Source of the DNA: Anarhynchus alexandrinus
Taxonomy: Eukaryota; Chordata; Aves; Charadriiformes; Charadriidae
Assembly (NCBI GenBank): GCA_008711295.1
Contig: VUYV01000007.1
Span: forward strand, 6,689,214-6,753,213
DNA length: 64,000 nt
Direction: 5' to 3'
This document shows positions 36,601 to 55,800 of the stretch, piece after piece. Position 1 is the stretch's first letter, and each line of letters opens with the position of its first letter. The position numbers and the translations under genes are program-made. A model generated the notes under the pieces. It made no database searches. It had not been told where the DNA came from and worked only from the letters and a program-made list of their open reading frames with translations.

Positions 36601-38802
36601 GCACCTCCATCAAAGCAAAATCCCCCTTGGATGCACTGGGTATTCAGCAGGCTCCCAAAACCACCCCCAGCATCAGAAAGTATACTGCTAATTTGGAAAA
36701 GGCTGTTGTGACATCGCTGTTGGGTGAAACCCAAGCTTCACCCTGCTCCCCATGGGGCCAGAGGCCCCAGCGAGAAAGCCAGGCGTGGGTCCACTCTAAA
36801 TATTTTCTCAGCAAACATGAGGAGGTTTCCAGCCGTGCCAGGGATTCCTCGGTGCTCCAGCATGGCTGGTGACCGCAGCTCCCCATGGATGTCCCTTTCC
36901 TGGGTTAGAGCTGCACAGGGCCACTTGCAATTGGGATGGGGCTTTCTGGGGGCTTTGAATTTCTGGAAGATGCTGAGGTCCCCAGCCGGGAGCAGGCACA
37001 GGGATCCCCCGAGGAGAGGGTCTCCTCCAGCCCCACCGGCTGTCCAGGGATCCCACAGCAACACAGAGGTGGAGCAGGGAAAGGCACTCACCACGGATGT
37101 TCCCAAGATAGAGGCCTTTGACAACCTGGGAGGTGACAAAAAGGAGAGACATTTCAGACAGCACCAGGCACAATGTGCATCCGACGTGGCAGGAGCATCA
37201 CACTGCATGCGTGGTACCGGCAGGACCAGGGCATCTGGCACCACGCTCCCCAGGCAATGATAAACCAAGCCTCTAATCAGTGAACCACCTTCATTAATGA
37301 ACAGCCCGCTCAAACCACCAGCCCAAACCCCTCCAGGAGCGCAGAGCTCAGGAAAACTCAGCACACAAATGGAAGGGGTTTGCACATGGTCCTATTGCTA
37401 TGGGAAAGGCAGTGCTGGGGGCTGGATTCCCCAAACAGCTCAGCCCACCCCAGCCTCCTCCTTCAAGGTGGGGCTCCAGCGGGGACCCCCCCCATCTTCC
37501 CGGCTCCCAGAGGCAGGCCAGCCCCGCTGCAGCTCGGTTTTATTTTGCTTTTCTATAGCAACCACCTCTTGCAAATAGTTTCAAAGGTCGCCTCTGCCAG
37601 CTGGGGATGGCCTGGCAAAGGCACAGGCTATTTATAATACTTTTCTGGCTGGGACATTGCAGTGAGTGCCATCAAGTATGTAAATTTGGTCTCCAACTCG
37701 CTGCTGCAGGGTTATGAAGGAGAAAAAGGGGCAGCTCAGAGTAGTTATGGGGTGTAAGAACCTGCCAGAGCAGTTTCCAGGGACCCAGAGAGGATGAGCT
37801 GGTTCCCAGTTGCACTCATTCGCACCCATCTGGCAGAAGACACCCGGTTCGAGAGGCTGTAGAAAGGGGTTTCGACAGCTCTGGGTCACATCCAGCCCAC
37901 CTCTACCATTCAGCTGAACCCCAGCCCGCTCCTGGGGTGCAAACACCTGGATGGAGCAAACATCTGTGCTGAGCAAACATCTGTGCCCAGCACAGCAAAG
38001 CTGTCACCGCTAGAAGGGGGACGCCGAGCCCTGCCTCTCTTCAAGTCAAAGCCAGATCCTGCAACACAAATGTGTCTGCACCAGCCCAGCCCCCGGCAAA
38101 GGGCAGCCCAGGGCTCCCCGAGAGGGCTTGGTGGAACCAGGGAGGCTGTAAAAGCCACTTTGCAGGTCGGGCTGCGGCCACAGGCGGTGAAACCCCGGTG
38201 TTAAATCGCACCAGAGCCACTCAGAGAGAGTTTGCCCTGATCTGGTCTCTCCATTGCTGTCCCGGAGTCTAATTTTAAACTGGATAACGCACATTCCAAG
38301 CGGTTATTTAAGGACACAAACAGAAATCAGTCCCCTCTGCCAGCCCTGGAGTTCAGCTGAGCAACAAGCAGCAGTAAAACCCCACTTCCCCCTTCGCCAC
38401 GCGTGGCTGCCAGGCACAGACACGTCCTGGGGGTGGCAAGGGGAGGAAATTTCCCTGCGGGGACCCCCTGTCAGCCCCGAGGATACTAATGCCACGGCCT
38501 TACTGCCCAAGGGATGAGCATCTAAAGCCAGCTGTCACTTTTCTAAAACCCGCAGGCACTTCACTCATCACCTTGCATATAAATCTGGGGATCACTGTTT
38601 GCTTTCTTAAGTCCCTTTCTTAAGTGCTTGAAGTTTCAAAGGGGAATGAGAAAGGGAAGATGCAAACAGGTGTATTTAGGTCATCGTGGTGGTCTGGGAA
38701 CAAGCATCCCCCTGGTCTGGAGGAGAAAGGTCCTGCCCCAAGGAGGACATGCTGGCCACCACCCCGCCGTCCCCCCGGTACCTTGCTCATTCCACTCCCC
38801 AT
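24683..38802 (-). CDS. DUSP22/DUSP15-like dual-specificity phosphatase (7 exons, 213 aa)
   Basis: A small cysteine phosphatase of the atypical DUSP class; relatives DUSP22 (JSP1) and DUSP15 dephosphorylate tyrosine and serine/threonine in kinase pathways and are N-myristoylated. Coding exons on the minus strand: 38802-38782, 37125-37092, 36431-36349, 33832-33783, 30263-30189, 29738-29567, 24889-24683. All introns are GT-AG (donors such as GTGAGT, GTAAGT, GTACGT) and phases join without a stop. The protein begins MGSGMSK, a myristoylation-type start shared with DUSP22. The signature HCLAGVSRS puts the nucleophile at Cys88 and the loop arginine at Arg94, and Asp57 (in ISASDSSSQN) is the likely general acid; these positions equal those of human DUSP22. 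The usual Pro before this Asp loop is Ser. Exon boundaries appear to match DUSP22. The tail (residues 146-213) starts like the family (YRTWIRRDYGRNPF) then becomes Gln/Glu-rich and unfamiliar. It looks like a third paralogue rather than DUSP22 or DUSP15 itself; the exact name is left open. Confidence 0.9.
28987..29195. repeat. Direct duplication (145-bp offset) around an N
   Basis: The segment starting GCCCTGCCAGATCCAAGCGC at 28987 recurs from 29132, right after the single N at 29131, and both copies run on into a CCTCT-rich tract. The match is essentially exact over about 60 bases. This lies in intron 6 of the phosphatase gene. The form suggests two contig ends that overlap but were not merged. 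Confidence 0.85.
29036..29100. repeat. Pyrimidine microsatellite (CTCCC/CTCTC units)
   Basis: Near-perfect tandem copies of a 10-base CTCCCCTCTC unit, all pyrimidine on the plus strand. A related pure CCTCT tract lies at 29181-29216 in the second copy of the duplicated segment. The two tracts differ in unit, so the copies are not fully identical. Confidence 0.9.
31018..31420 (-). mobile_element. CR1 LINE 3' fragment (reverse orientation)
   Basis: Reverse complement of a CR1 3' end: the plus strand starts TCATAGAATGGTTTGGGTTG and continues through AACCTGTTCCAGGGTCTCAC and further CR1 sequence to about 31420. It is longer than the copy at 24205 and lies in intron 4 of the phosphatase gene, in the same direction as that gene. 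The left boundary is sharp; the right one is approximate. Confidence 0.93.
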
Positions 38803-40700
38803 GGTTTTTCTCTCCCCAGGGTCAGGAATGGGGTGGCTTCTCCGTATCCCAGGCTATCTGCAAATAAACACCCGAAAATGCCAGACAGGACAGTGAGATT
38901 TGCCCCCCCCCATTCCTCCAACAGTGCATCCCTCTGCCAAGAGCAGGAGGAAGGGAGAACACGTGCCAGGAGGGGAGCGTGCAGAGCCCTGGCAAACTCA
39001 GCTCACTTACCGGCGGCAGGCTGTTCCGGCAGGTCTCTGCCGCTGCGCTGATGGGTGAAGGGGAGAGAGGAGAGTGGCTGGTGCCAGGCAGGGGAGGATG
39101 AAATAAGGATTTGGGGCTGTGGCGAGGCTCAGGTTTCTCTCCCAGGCTCCCTGGGGCTTTCACAGCCTTTTGGGGAGGGTGAAGAGGAGGACAGCTGGAG
39201 GAATGACTCCCTCGTCCCAGCGACACTCACTGGGCTTCATTCTGGGATGCCACAGGCTGGTACAAGCCCTGAACTCAGCAGGATTTGTCTCCCATTCATG
39301 CTAATTCCTCCCAATCACAGCAACGAGAGCAGAATTCAGAATAAGGCACTTAGCTCAAAAACCAGAGCGTGGCACGAGCGATGCGCAGCTAACGGAGCAC
39401 TGGGGATAAGCCCATCTCCCCCTCCCTCCCAGGAGATGAGGGGAGCTGTAAAGCAGCGCTGCAATTCCAGCACGTGCTTCAAAACATCAGTTTTCAAAGC
39501 AGATACACCTAGCAGCTTGCTGCCCCCCTCCCAGCTCAGTGCTGTCAGCCTGCCGGAGGCACGAGCTGCACGAAAAGCAGAGAAAAAGCAAACCGAGTAT
39601 AAGGAACACCCCACAGCCATCGCCACTCCGCGATTCTGTCATCCTTGTAACATCCTTGGCAGCGCCCCGGAGACAAAGATTTCACCTACGGACCTTTCCG
39701 ATGTAGGAAGGGGAGCCATATCACTTAACTCCCACCAGATCATCTCACCTTAAAAACCCTCCCCGAATTTCGCTGGCTGGAAGGGCAAGGCTGGCCAGCC
39801 CCCAGCACAGCGGACCCTCACAAGTGGCTGAGGCACCCCCCCCAGGCTTCCCATCACAGCCCCTAAATATACACACGGATTTAAAACCATGGCAGTCCTG
39901 TAATGAGGAAAAAGAGCAAAAACCGAAGTTGAAACTTGTTTTAGTAGTTTTGGTCTTTGGAGGGGTGTTTTTAAACCGAAGGCAGACGTTTGCCTGCAGA
40001 AGTCTTAGGGGACACACCAGATTAGCTGAAGGGAGAAATTCGGCAGCTACAGCAGAGCAAAGCAAAGGCGCGAGCTTTCATAGCTCAGGCACCGAAAACA
40101 TTTAAGCCACGAACCAGAACTCATTCAGACTGCTGCACTTAAAAGCTCTGAGATGCTCCCGCTAAACACAGCATTTCTTTCCCTCCCCCGGCTGCAGCGA
40201 TCCCCTCGAACAGTCACCTCACATGAGAGGCAAGGCATGAAACACTCTTCGGGGTTCCACCAAAACCTATTCCTGGCTGAACCAGATCTACTGATTCTCT
40301 CTCTTCCTCACTCCAGTCTGCACAGGATACTGGAGCGAGGTCTGCAGCCCGCCCGTGCTGCTGAGAACACGTTCCCTTCACAAGGAGGACAAACAGATGG
40401 AGCAGTGTTGACCCCCCGCCACCCAACCTGCGCAGTTTCACCTGCACCGCTGCCTTTTGGAGCACTGACACGCTATTTTTGGAGTGGTTATGGGATGCGG
40501 AGCCTCCGCAGGAGCTGGGATCTGCTGACCTTACATGTAGCTCAGACCTCTGCACAGCGGGAGTGCTGGCTGTGCCCCAGAAACATTCCCTTTAACTGAC
40601 TGTATATCAACCATGACAAGACTATCTGGGGAAGCTTTGCCCCTCAACCTGCACAACAGACTACCATCACAACAAACACATTTGAAGACCAATAAAAGGA
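38803..40700. other. Intergenic gap between phosphatase start and COX4I1 3' end
   Basis: No coding sequence is recognised. The first part should hold the promoter and 5' UTR of the minus-strand phosphatase: the ATG at 38802 has a good context (AAACCATGG) but no TATA box or CpG cluster identifies a start site. The rest is unremarkable. Confidence 0.5.
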
Positions 40701-40721
40701 AACTTTCAAGTTAACCAGACA

Positions 40722-40727
40722 TTTATT
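40722..40727 (-). terminator. COX4I1: COX4I1 polyadenylation signal (AATAAA)
   Basis: Minus-strand AATAAA about 105 bases past the COX4I1 stop codon at 40834, giving a short 3' UTR as is usual for this housekeeping gene. Confidence 0.8.
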
Positions 40728-40833
40728 AGCATCTATGTAGGTGGAGAGGTTGTTCCAGTAAATAAGCAACGAGGTCACACACAGGTGATGGAATCATTTC
40801 ATATTCAAGCAGAGCAGGTTCCACTGAGTTGCT

Positions 40834-43800
40834 TCATTTCTTCCACTCGTTCTTCTCAAAATCCCACTGGGCAGAGATGCCCTCCACAGGATTAATCCGC
40901 ATGTCCAACATTCTCTTTGTCTGCGTTGACAGCCACTCGTCAGAGAAGGTGTGCGGAATAGGGCCGTACACTGCAATTCAACAGCAGGTGGAATTACATC
41001 GTGATACAAAATGAGCAAGTTGGGAACAGAGGTAAAAGTTTAGCTAATGAAAAGCTTTTTTCCCCCGAAGCCATCGGTGCTGATCACATGCACGCCATCA
41101 CCTGTTCAAACCTACATTCCCTAAATCCCATTTCTGAAGCATTTAGCTCAGACCACATTCCCGCGTTGATTCTCTAGCAGTTTTGTTCATCAATAAAGGC
41201 TTGTACCAAGACAACAGCCTTCTCCTCAACTTTCACCGCAAGTAGGTGAAGCCTCAAGATGGAGAGCAGCTCATTTAACTGTGTGCTCTGCCTCGCGGCA
41301 GCTGGAGGGCTCCCTCGAGGTAGGATCGTTAGCTGGGAAGGAAGCCAAACATGGCAGAAACCCAAATGTTTACTACCAAGGCAGCAATAAGCTTTTGCAA
41401 CAGCAGGTTTCACAGAAAGGGGAAGCTCTGGGATCATTAGTGTATCACCACTCTTCCCCTCCCTTTCCTCTCCTCCCACCGAAGCTCTCTCCACCACCTT
41501 CACCTTTCTACAAGTCTGTAAATATTCTACTGAATATTTATTCTACTGAATTCTACTGTATTCTACTGAATATTTACACTATGTACCCACTGATCTCCAT
41601 GAAGCTACAACTCCAGAACTGAGTTTTCAGAGACTAACAAATAGCAACTGCCAGGAGGTCACCGTAACGGCTGCTGGATACACCATTCCGAACCCCCGAG
41701 CAGTTTATGGAGAATTGTCTAATTCCCCATCAGGCACCAATTGATCTTTCTCTTAAATTAAGAGTTAACACTGTGTGGCATATACTTACTGTAATGCTTC
41801 TGCCAAATGAGAATGAGACCAGTTACACCAAGAAAGAACAGTACTCCACCAAGGACGGTCTTCCATTCGTTTGTTCCTTTGTTCATCTCTGCATAGGTCT
41901 CGTTAAATTTGATACGGTACACTGCAAAAAAAAAGTTAAAGCATCAAATCATTTCTTTCCCTTTTCCTGCAAATTGCAGGCAACATGCCGCTCTCCAGAG
42001 GGAGGTGACCAAAGCCTAAAGCTGACCAAACAGAAAAGGATGTTAAAATAGCTTCTGAATTAGTTGGCCTCTGCCATGCCAAGACTTGTGCCAAAGTAAA
42101 TGAGTTGTATTTCACCATCCCCTTATGTGTTTCATCCCCAACCAGGTCTGTCTGTTAGTCTCCATTTTATAGAGCAAAAATTACATTACAGGCTTGACAG
42201 GAGCAGAAATGGTGCTTTCCTTCCTTCCCTCCAATTCCCAGTACAGTTATTGACCACAAAATTTCCCAGCACAAATAATTTTAATGGGAACGCTTGTATC
42301 TCTGAAGGCTTCTCTCAGCTTTGCCACTAAGGCCCACACGATTTTGAAGTTCAAAACAGCAATAGATTTGGAGAATCCTTATGAATATTTGAGCAGTTCC
42401 CAAAAGAGTTTTACACCTTCTTACTGTGACACGGGTGGACGGAGCAGTGTTCACAGATCAGGTTCTCACTTACATACCATGATGGCAGTTAGAGAAGATG
42501 ATGCAGTTTTATTTGCAAGTCAAAACACCTGTTCAGCACTTTAATTACCTGAAATTTGGTAATTCTAAGGTCAGTGGTCATCAACATTCACATACACGGG
42601 CTTAATTTTACTCAGCTGGACTAACAATTGCATATTGTTATATGGAAGAGATTTTTTTCTGGCTTGTTGAAAGCAGGTGGGAATCAAAAACCAAATATAA
42701 TTATTATCTGTTTTCTGGAGAAATTGCTGAACTTGACTTCAGGCACCCAACAGACACCACAGCCAGTGCTCCTAACGTTTTGAAACAGCACCAAGGATCC
42801 CACAAACCGCTGATCTCTGCTTGCGTACACACGAGGAGCTCCATCGTAATTAACAAAGCTCCTTCACAGCTCACGGCTTTGCTCGCAGAGCGATTGGAAA
42901 GAGCAGGGTTTAACAGCTGCCCTAATAGGCACTGTCTGTGGTGGCCTTTCCAATAAAAGTTGTCAATAATGAACATGTAACAGATTACATCACATCACTG
43001 CTAGCTGTAAGGTTACTTAAAGCCCCCGCTACCTACATTCAACTTTCTCATCAACGGACAGAGCAGTCCAAGATGCCTTTTCCTTCTCTTTCAGCGCCTT
43101 CTGCTGAGCAGAGAGATCCCTTACAAAGGCCGCTTCAGGCAGGGGAACGTCACGACGGTCGACATAGGCTGGGAGGCTGAAATCCTCTGCTTTGACAACA
43201 CCAGCTGCACATGGGAACACAAGAGACACCCATTCAAGCTTCCGACTCTTGTGCAAACATCTCTTACTGGTTACAATACAACAGAACAACAGCTCAGTCA
43301 AAAAGGTGATAGTTAAGGAATCCAGGAGGAAGAGACTTCCAGATGAAGCATTTAAAATGGGTGCTATATTAAGAGCCTAAGAATAAAGCAGAAGGGGGAT
43401 CTACATAAAAGGTAATAGCCAAAATGACTTTATGATGACCATTGATGACTTTATGATGGCCAAAATGGCCATCCTATGATTCTATTACTGTCTCAGCCAT
43501 CTCTGTCTACAGCTGTCACACTGATCCCTTCCCGTACCTAATACCTAGAAGCCCTCCACACCTTTTCCATCTTCGTTTCTGCCTGGCCCTCAGCTCCAGC
43601 CACATCCCTAGAGGCAGCCAGCCCTGCCGGCACCTCCACAATGCCATCTGCTGGCACAGCCTGCTCAGATCTCCTGCCACCAGGCAAGGCAACAGCCTCA
43701 CCAACCCCCCTCTACCCTGATTCTTTCCTTACCCATACCCCAGCTGTAGTTTTTTGTGTTCTTCCTCTAAAGTGCTCAATTTATCATCCTTACTAAAAAA

Positions 43801-43899
43801 ACGAGGCAGTTGCCACCTACCATGTCCATGCGCTCTCACGCAGATGGAGGTGGAAATGGCCCTCTTCCCAATAAGGCTGAATGCCCTTGAAGCCAACAT
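40834..43899 (-). CDS. COX4I1: Cytochrome c oxidase subunit 4 isoform 1, mitochondrial (4 coding exons)
   Basis: Nuclear-encoded subunit IV of respiratory complex IV in the mitochondrial inner membrane; it takes part in early assembly and in ATP-dependent regulation. Coding exons on the minus strand: 43899-43821, 43204-43037, 41921-41790 and 40970-40834. Junctions are GT-AG and the sum is 516 nt (171 aa; human 169). The N-terminus ([17 protein letters not shown]) is an arginine/serine-rich mitochondrial presequence. The matrix domain contains LKEKEKASW, the single membrane helix is about residues 105-121 ([15 protein letters not shown]), and the intermembrane tail ends [10 protein letters not shown]. 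The strong match to the ubiquitous isoform 1, plus the EMC8 neighbour, argues against COX4I2. The ATG is one base inside its exon (acceptor at 43901), so a noncoding first exon lies in the CpG-rich region near 44.4-44.9 kb; I could not fix its donor. Confidence 0.97.
41521..41576. repeat. Short tandem repeat (ATTCTACTGA units)
   Basis: Several imperfect copies of ATTCTACTGA and ATTTATTCTACTGA in the last intron of COX4I1. Simple AT-rich tandem DNA with no sign of a function. Confidence 0.75.
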
Positions 43900-44359
43900 C
43901 CTGTCAGGACAAAACAACAGCAAGTAAGCCACGGTCAGCTGAAAACACCAAATGTACAAAGGTGAAATAACACCATTTTCCACACGTCTATTAAAAAAAA
44001 AAAAAAAAAAACCCAAAACTAAACCAACACAACAACACCAGCCTAGAGGCTTTCCATCCCTTCTCTGAAGAGCAGCACATGACACCAAACTGTTCCCAGC
44101 TTTTCAGGGACATCCCCCCACTAGAGCAACTTAGATGAGTTTTTCTCTCTCCCCTTTTTCCCCGCGGCCTCCTGTATTTGAACTCAAAGGCATTCCCTTG
44201 TTCAAGTCAGCCTTCCAGGACACTTTCACTTGGTAACAAATCATTACTGGGTGCAATCCAGGAGCCCTGAGCAAGCTCAGTCTAAACACATCTCACATCC
44301 ACTGAAGAAACCCTCCAGCAGCAAACAATGCCAACGTGTCCGAGGAAGGGCAGACACCC

Positions 44360-45138
44360 AGCTAACGGTTTCTCCCACAGACCCGGGTGCCCATGCAAGG
44401 CCTCGCCGGGTGCGGCGCTTCGGCTCCAGAACAGGGCTTTCTCACGGGCCCCTGATCTCAGCTAAAAACCCCACGACCCCCCCGCGAAGTGAGCGCGGAG
44501 CCCGCGGCCCACGCCTGACCTTGTCGTGGGGCTCACGGCGCGGGGAGGCGCCTCCCCCCCACGGTATCACCCACGGCGGTGACGCCTCACGCCCGCCCGA
44601 CACCACGTAACACCCGCGATATGATGCCACACCGGCACGGAGAAGCGCGGAGGTCCCATCAAAGCGAGGGGGAGGCCGCAGCGCTCCCCCTCCGCGCTCC
44701 CCCGCACCCCCAATCAGGGCTGCCCCGGCCGCCCACCGCCCCCCGGAGCGGGTGAAGGTGACGAGGAGGACCCGCCCTGCCGGCGGCGGGGGGCGGGGAA
44801 CCCCCGTAACCCCCCTCCCGGCCCCACCGCCCGCCGCGGCCCGACGACCTGGCGACCGTCCTCTACGCCGGGCTGCGACCGGAAGGAGCCGCCGAGCGGA
44901 AGCGCGGTGCACGCCGGGAGACGCGGGAGAGCGAGAAACCGCAAAGGAGCGGCTCCCGCCCCAGGGGCTGACGGGATGCGGGAGGACCGTCGCCCGCTTT
45001 TTACGACAGCGCCGGTGGCGCTTGGCGACGTTTGGCGACACTTGGCGGCGGGCGGCCTGAGGGGAGGCGGTAGGGCCGAGACCGGGACCGTGAACGGGAC
45101 CGGTGCGCGGTGGCCGCGGGGCTGTCTGCCGCGGCAGG
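44360..45138. promoter_or_regulatory. CpG-rich bidirectional COX4I1/EMC8 promoter
   Basis: The two genes diverge from this CpG-rich, TATA-less stretch. Two ETS-core sites in the same orientation, ACCGGAAG at 44878-44885 and AGCGGAAG at 44895-44902, are 17 bases apart; mammalian COX4I1 promoters are known to use tandem ETS (GABP/NRF-2) sites. The EMC8 ATG follows at 45139. Start sites are not visible directly. Confidence 0.75.
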
Positions 45139-52761
<7,623 letters not shown>

Positions 52762-52875
52762 AGGGGTTTCTACTGACTAATTTATGGGCATTCCCACTAC
52801 GTACTGAAGAGAGAAAAATGCTATTTTTGAATGTAAATAGAATAATATTCAGTACTTTGTGTGGAAACCCGACTG

Positions 52876-52881
52876 ATTAAA
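52876..52881 (+). terminator. EMC8: Candidate EMC8 proximal polyadenylation signal (ATTAAA)
   Basis: ATTAAA occurs 115 bases after the EMC8 stop. The 3' UTR may extend much further through the AT-rich DNA that follows, so this is only the nearest candidate. Confidence 0.35.
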
Positions 52882-55800
52882 AAGGAGTGGCATGTCACAT
52901 TGCAAAGAGTGATGTGTCCGTAAGCCATCTTTTTTGTGAGATTCCTTGGAAGAACTGCAAACTGTCAGTTACAGCCGTCCTCGTGGATGCCATCCCAGTT
53001 GTAGTGAATGTTGCTATTCCTTCGAAACCAGAACTACTTCTGTTTGTCCCTACTGTTCATATTGCAAAGTTTTGACTGAGCTTTTCTAATCCTTAGAAAG
53101 ATTACTTTTTAACAATTTATGGAAATACCTTTCAAAAAAATCAGCTTTGTCCTCAGATGAGCAATTTTAAGGTCAAATACATAAAATGTAAGGTTAACCG
53201 TTTCTTTTGGCCTGGTTTGGAAATGTCATTCTGTCGGCACAGTAAAACGTGAACTGCTGAGGATGATGCTCCTGTGTCACTTGTTTTGCAGTGGTTTAGC
53301 ATGACACAGCCACAGGGAACGTGTTAAAGCAGTATTCCCAAATGCTACGGTGATTCCTGCTCTCCGTGGGCATACAACCACAGTTATTGCTTGAATATGT
53401 TAAACCCAAGGTAAAACCAAATTCATGTAATGATTTGTAAAAAGGACTGGGAGCACACTAATGAGTTTGAATGAAAGTTCTAAAATAGGTTTGAGTGTAC
53501 AAAAGAAGAGGAGAGTGAAATACCTTATTAATTTTTTGCAGTCTTTTGGGATTTTATGAACAGATCTCATTTTCAACTGAGTGTCCATTTAAGTACATCT
53601 AAAATGTATCCCTCCAAGTTGAAGGCAAGCAATCTGAGTACATTGAATCAAGGAGCCTAGATACAGTCTAGTTCTGCTTCTGTCCATCTTTCTAATTCAT
53701 CTTTGTTTCTAAGAATAAGTTTATTGGGCAATGAAGCTTTATATCAGACTACTACAGTTCTTTGTATGTCTTATTGCCTTACTCCTCATGTTTTTTTGTC
53801 AAACCGTAGTTAAACATAGCCTCAACTCGCAACGGTTTCCCTAGATTTCCTTCTCTTCCTACCCAAAAATGTTTTTACAAGGAAGATCCAAACGTCCACC
53901 AAATGATCGGCCTCTCTTCAAGTTGCTGCTTTTTCCTTAGTGTTCTTATTTTAAAACATGAGGGGTGGGATTGTCAAAACCTCTTGGTGTACCTCTTCTT
54001 CTATTTAAATAAGCACAATTTTTCCTCTTGGTCTTGGTGAGAGATGGGATAAGGCTAAAATCCCGTTCTGAAGCAGTGAATAGAAGGGGGATGCCTCCGG
54101 TCGGGTCCTGCTGTGGAGTTCCCTGCAGCCACAAAGCCACGAGGCAAGGTCTGAGGTTCAGCTCCCTGTCCAAGGAGGAGATGAAGACTCCAACGGTTCG
54201 GTTTGTCTCCCTGCTGTGCAGTAGTAGGTGTGACGGGCGTTACAAAAAGAATTGGCAGTTAGTCAATAGCCTTTCCTAAGCATGAGTCACATACACTTGG
54301 AGGAAAGGAAAATGTTTTCACTTGTTCAACGAAAACATGTATCTAGCTCACAAACAGCAAGATAAACACGTTCCAGTGCCTGTTTTACTACACATCCACG
54401 GCTGTATGAAAAGATATCCTGGAAACGGCGATGCTCTGGCAACGTGTGTTCGGAGTAGGCTCTGCAAATCGCACATGCTGCAGGAAAAGGATTGTTGTGC
54501 TTTGTACAATCACCTCATGAAATCTAACCTATTGTTCCAGAGGCAGATGTTATCTTTGTAAGACACGTTACGTTAGTTATGTGAGATTGTCAGCCAGCGC
54601 TGCCCTGTAAGCTGGTATGTCTCCTGAGCCACAGGAAATGTATTTCTTATTCTTTGTAACTAGATGTCATAATCAAGCTTTGATCGTATATATGCTCATA
54701 CAGTCTAATCTCTCCTTGCGTGTACTCTCCCCTCACCCTCATAAGACAAAGCAAAAGGTATATCATCAGTCCGCAAACTGGTGGAAATGCTCCCTGTGAC
54801 TAACCATTGAGACAGGTTCCTGGAACTGGAGCAGCTTTTAATGCCTTGTCTTTCCCCCTTTTTTTTTTTTAATCTTCTGTTTGCTTTTAAATGACGTCTT
54901 TTGAGTGTTTTGCCACCAGGAGAAGCCCAGGCTGGCTTTAAGCAAAAAGGACGAGCACCGCAGTCCTCAGATCTTATCTCACCTGTCCTATTTACATTGA
55001 AGGCTGGACAAAAGGCAGCAATTTCATAAAGCAGGCAGGCTGCAGCCACGGGTGGCTCTTGTGAAAGAATGAGGAAGCTGCCGGGCTCGGCAAAGGCTGT
55101 GTTCCCCTTTCCTGCTGATGTACCAAACCTACCTGCAGGAGCAAATGCTCATTTCGTGGCTGGCCGATCAGCTGGATTAATCGGGGGAATTCAAGGTAAC
55201 CCCTTTTAAAACTTCTGGGGGAAGAAATCTTGGGGAAGGCGTCTTTGTCTCTGTTGCTGGAGCTCTCGTAATAGGTGGGAAGGCAGCACTGTGAATGGGC
55301 ATCTCGCTCTTTTTTGTTTTGTTTGCAATTAATGGCATCCAGGATTATTTATTTTTTCCCTGTTCACCAAGATTTGGAGATTTGGCATTTGCCTGCCCAG
55401 GCGTTAACTCCCAGCTCTTTACCTCATCCATAGGACCTCAAGCACTTGGAAGTGCAAAATTATTCCCATGTGGGATTCTTTTTTCTGCTCTCAACCCTAA
55501 TATTTCAAAACGGTGACAAACAAACCAAGCAAGTATCTGAAAATACCGGTACCAAGTGCTTGGGTTTCTGAGTGGGAGGACGCACACTACTCTTTCCTGG
55601 ATCCACATGAGTGCTCACCTTGAATCCTTTAGTTGCAAGGAGGAGAACGAAGAGCCTTGAACATGCGTTGCTTCAAGCACCCATTGGGTTTGAAATTAAG
55701 GACCACAGTGACCTGGGACGCAGGCAGCCAGGAGGCATGTCCTCAGATATGCCACCAGCTGATGGCCCAGGGCACTTCCAGCTGTGGTCAAAAACTCCAT

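Noticed and set aside
43430..43490. Possible CR1 tail (CCTATGATTCTATTA)
   Set aside because: The 3' tail words are present but no CR1 body precedes them, and the local sequence is explained by a small direct repeat of GATGACTTTATGATG.
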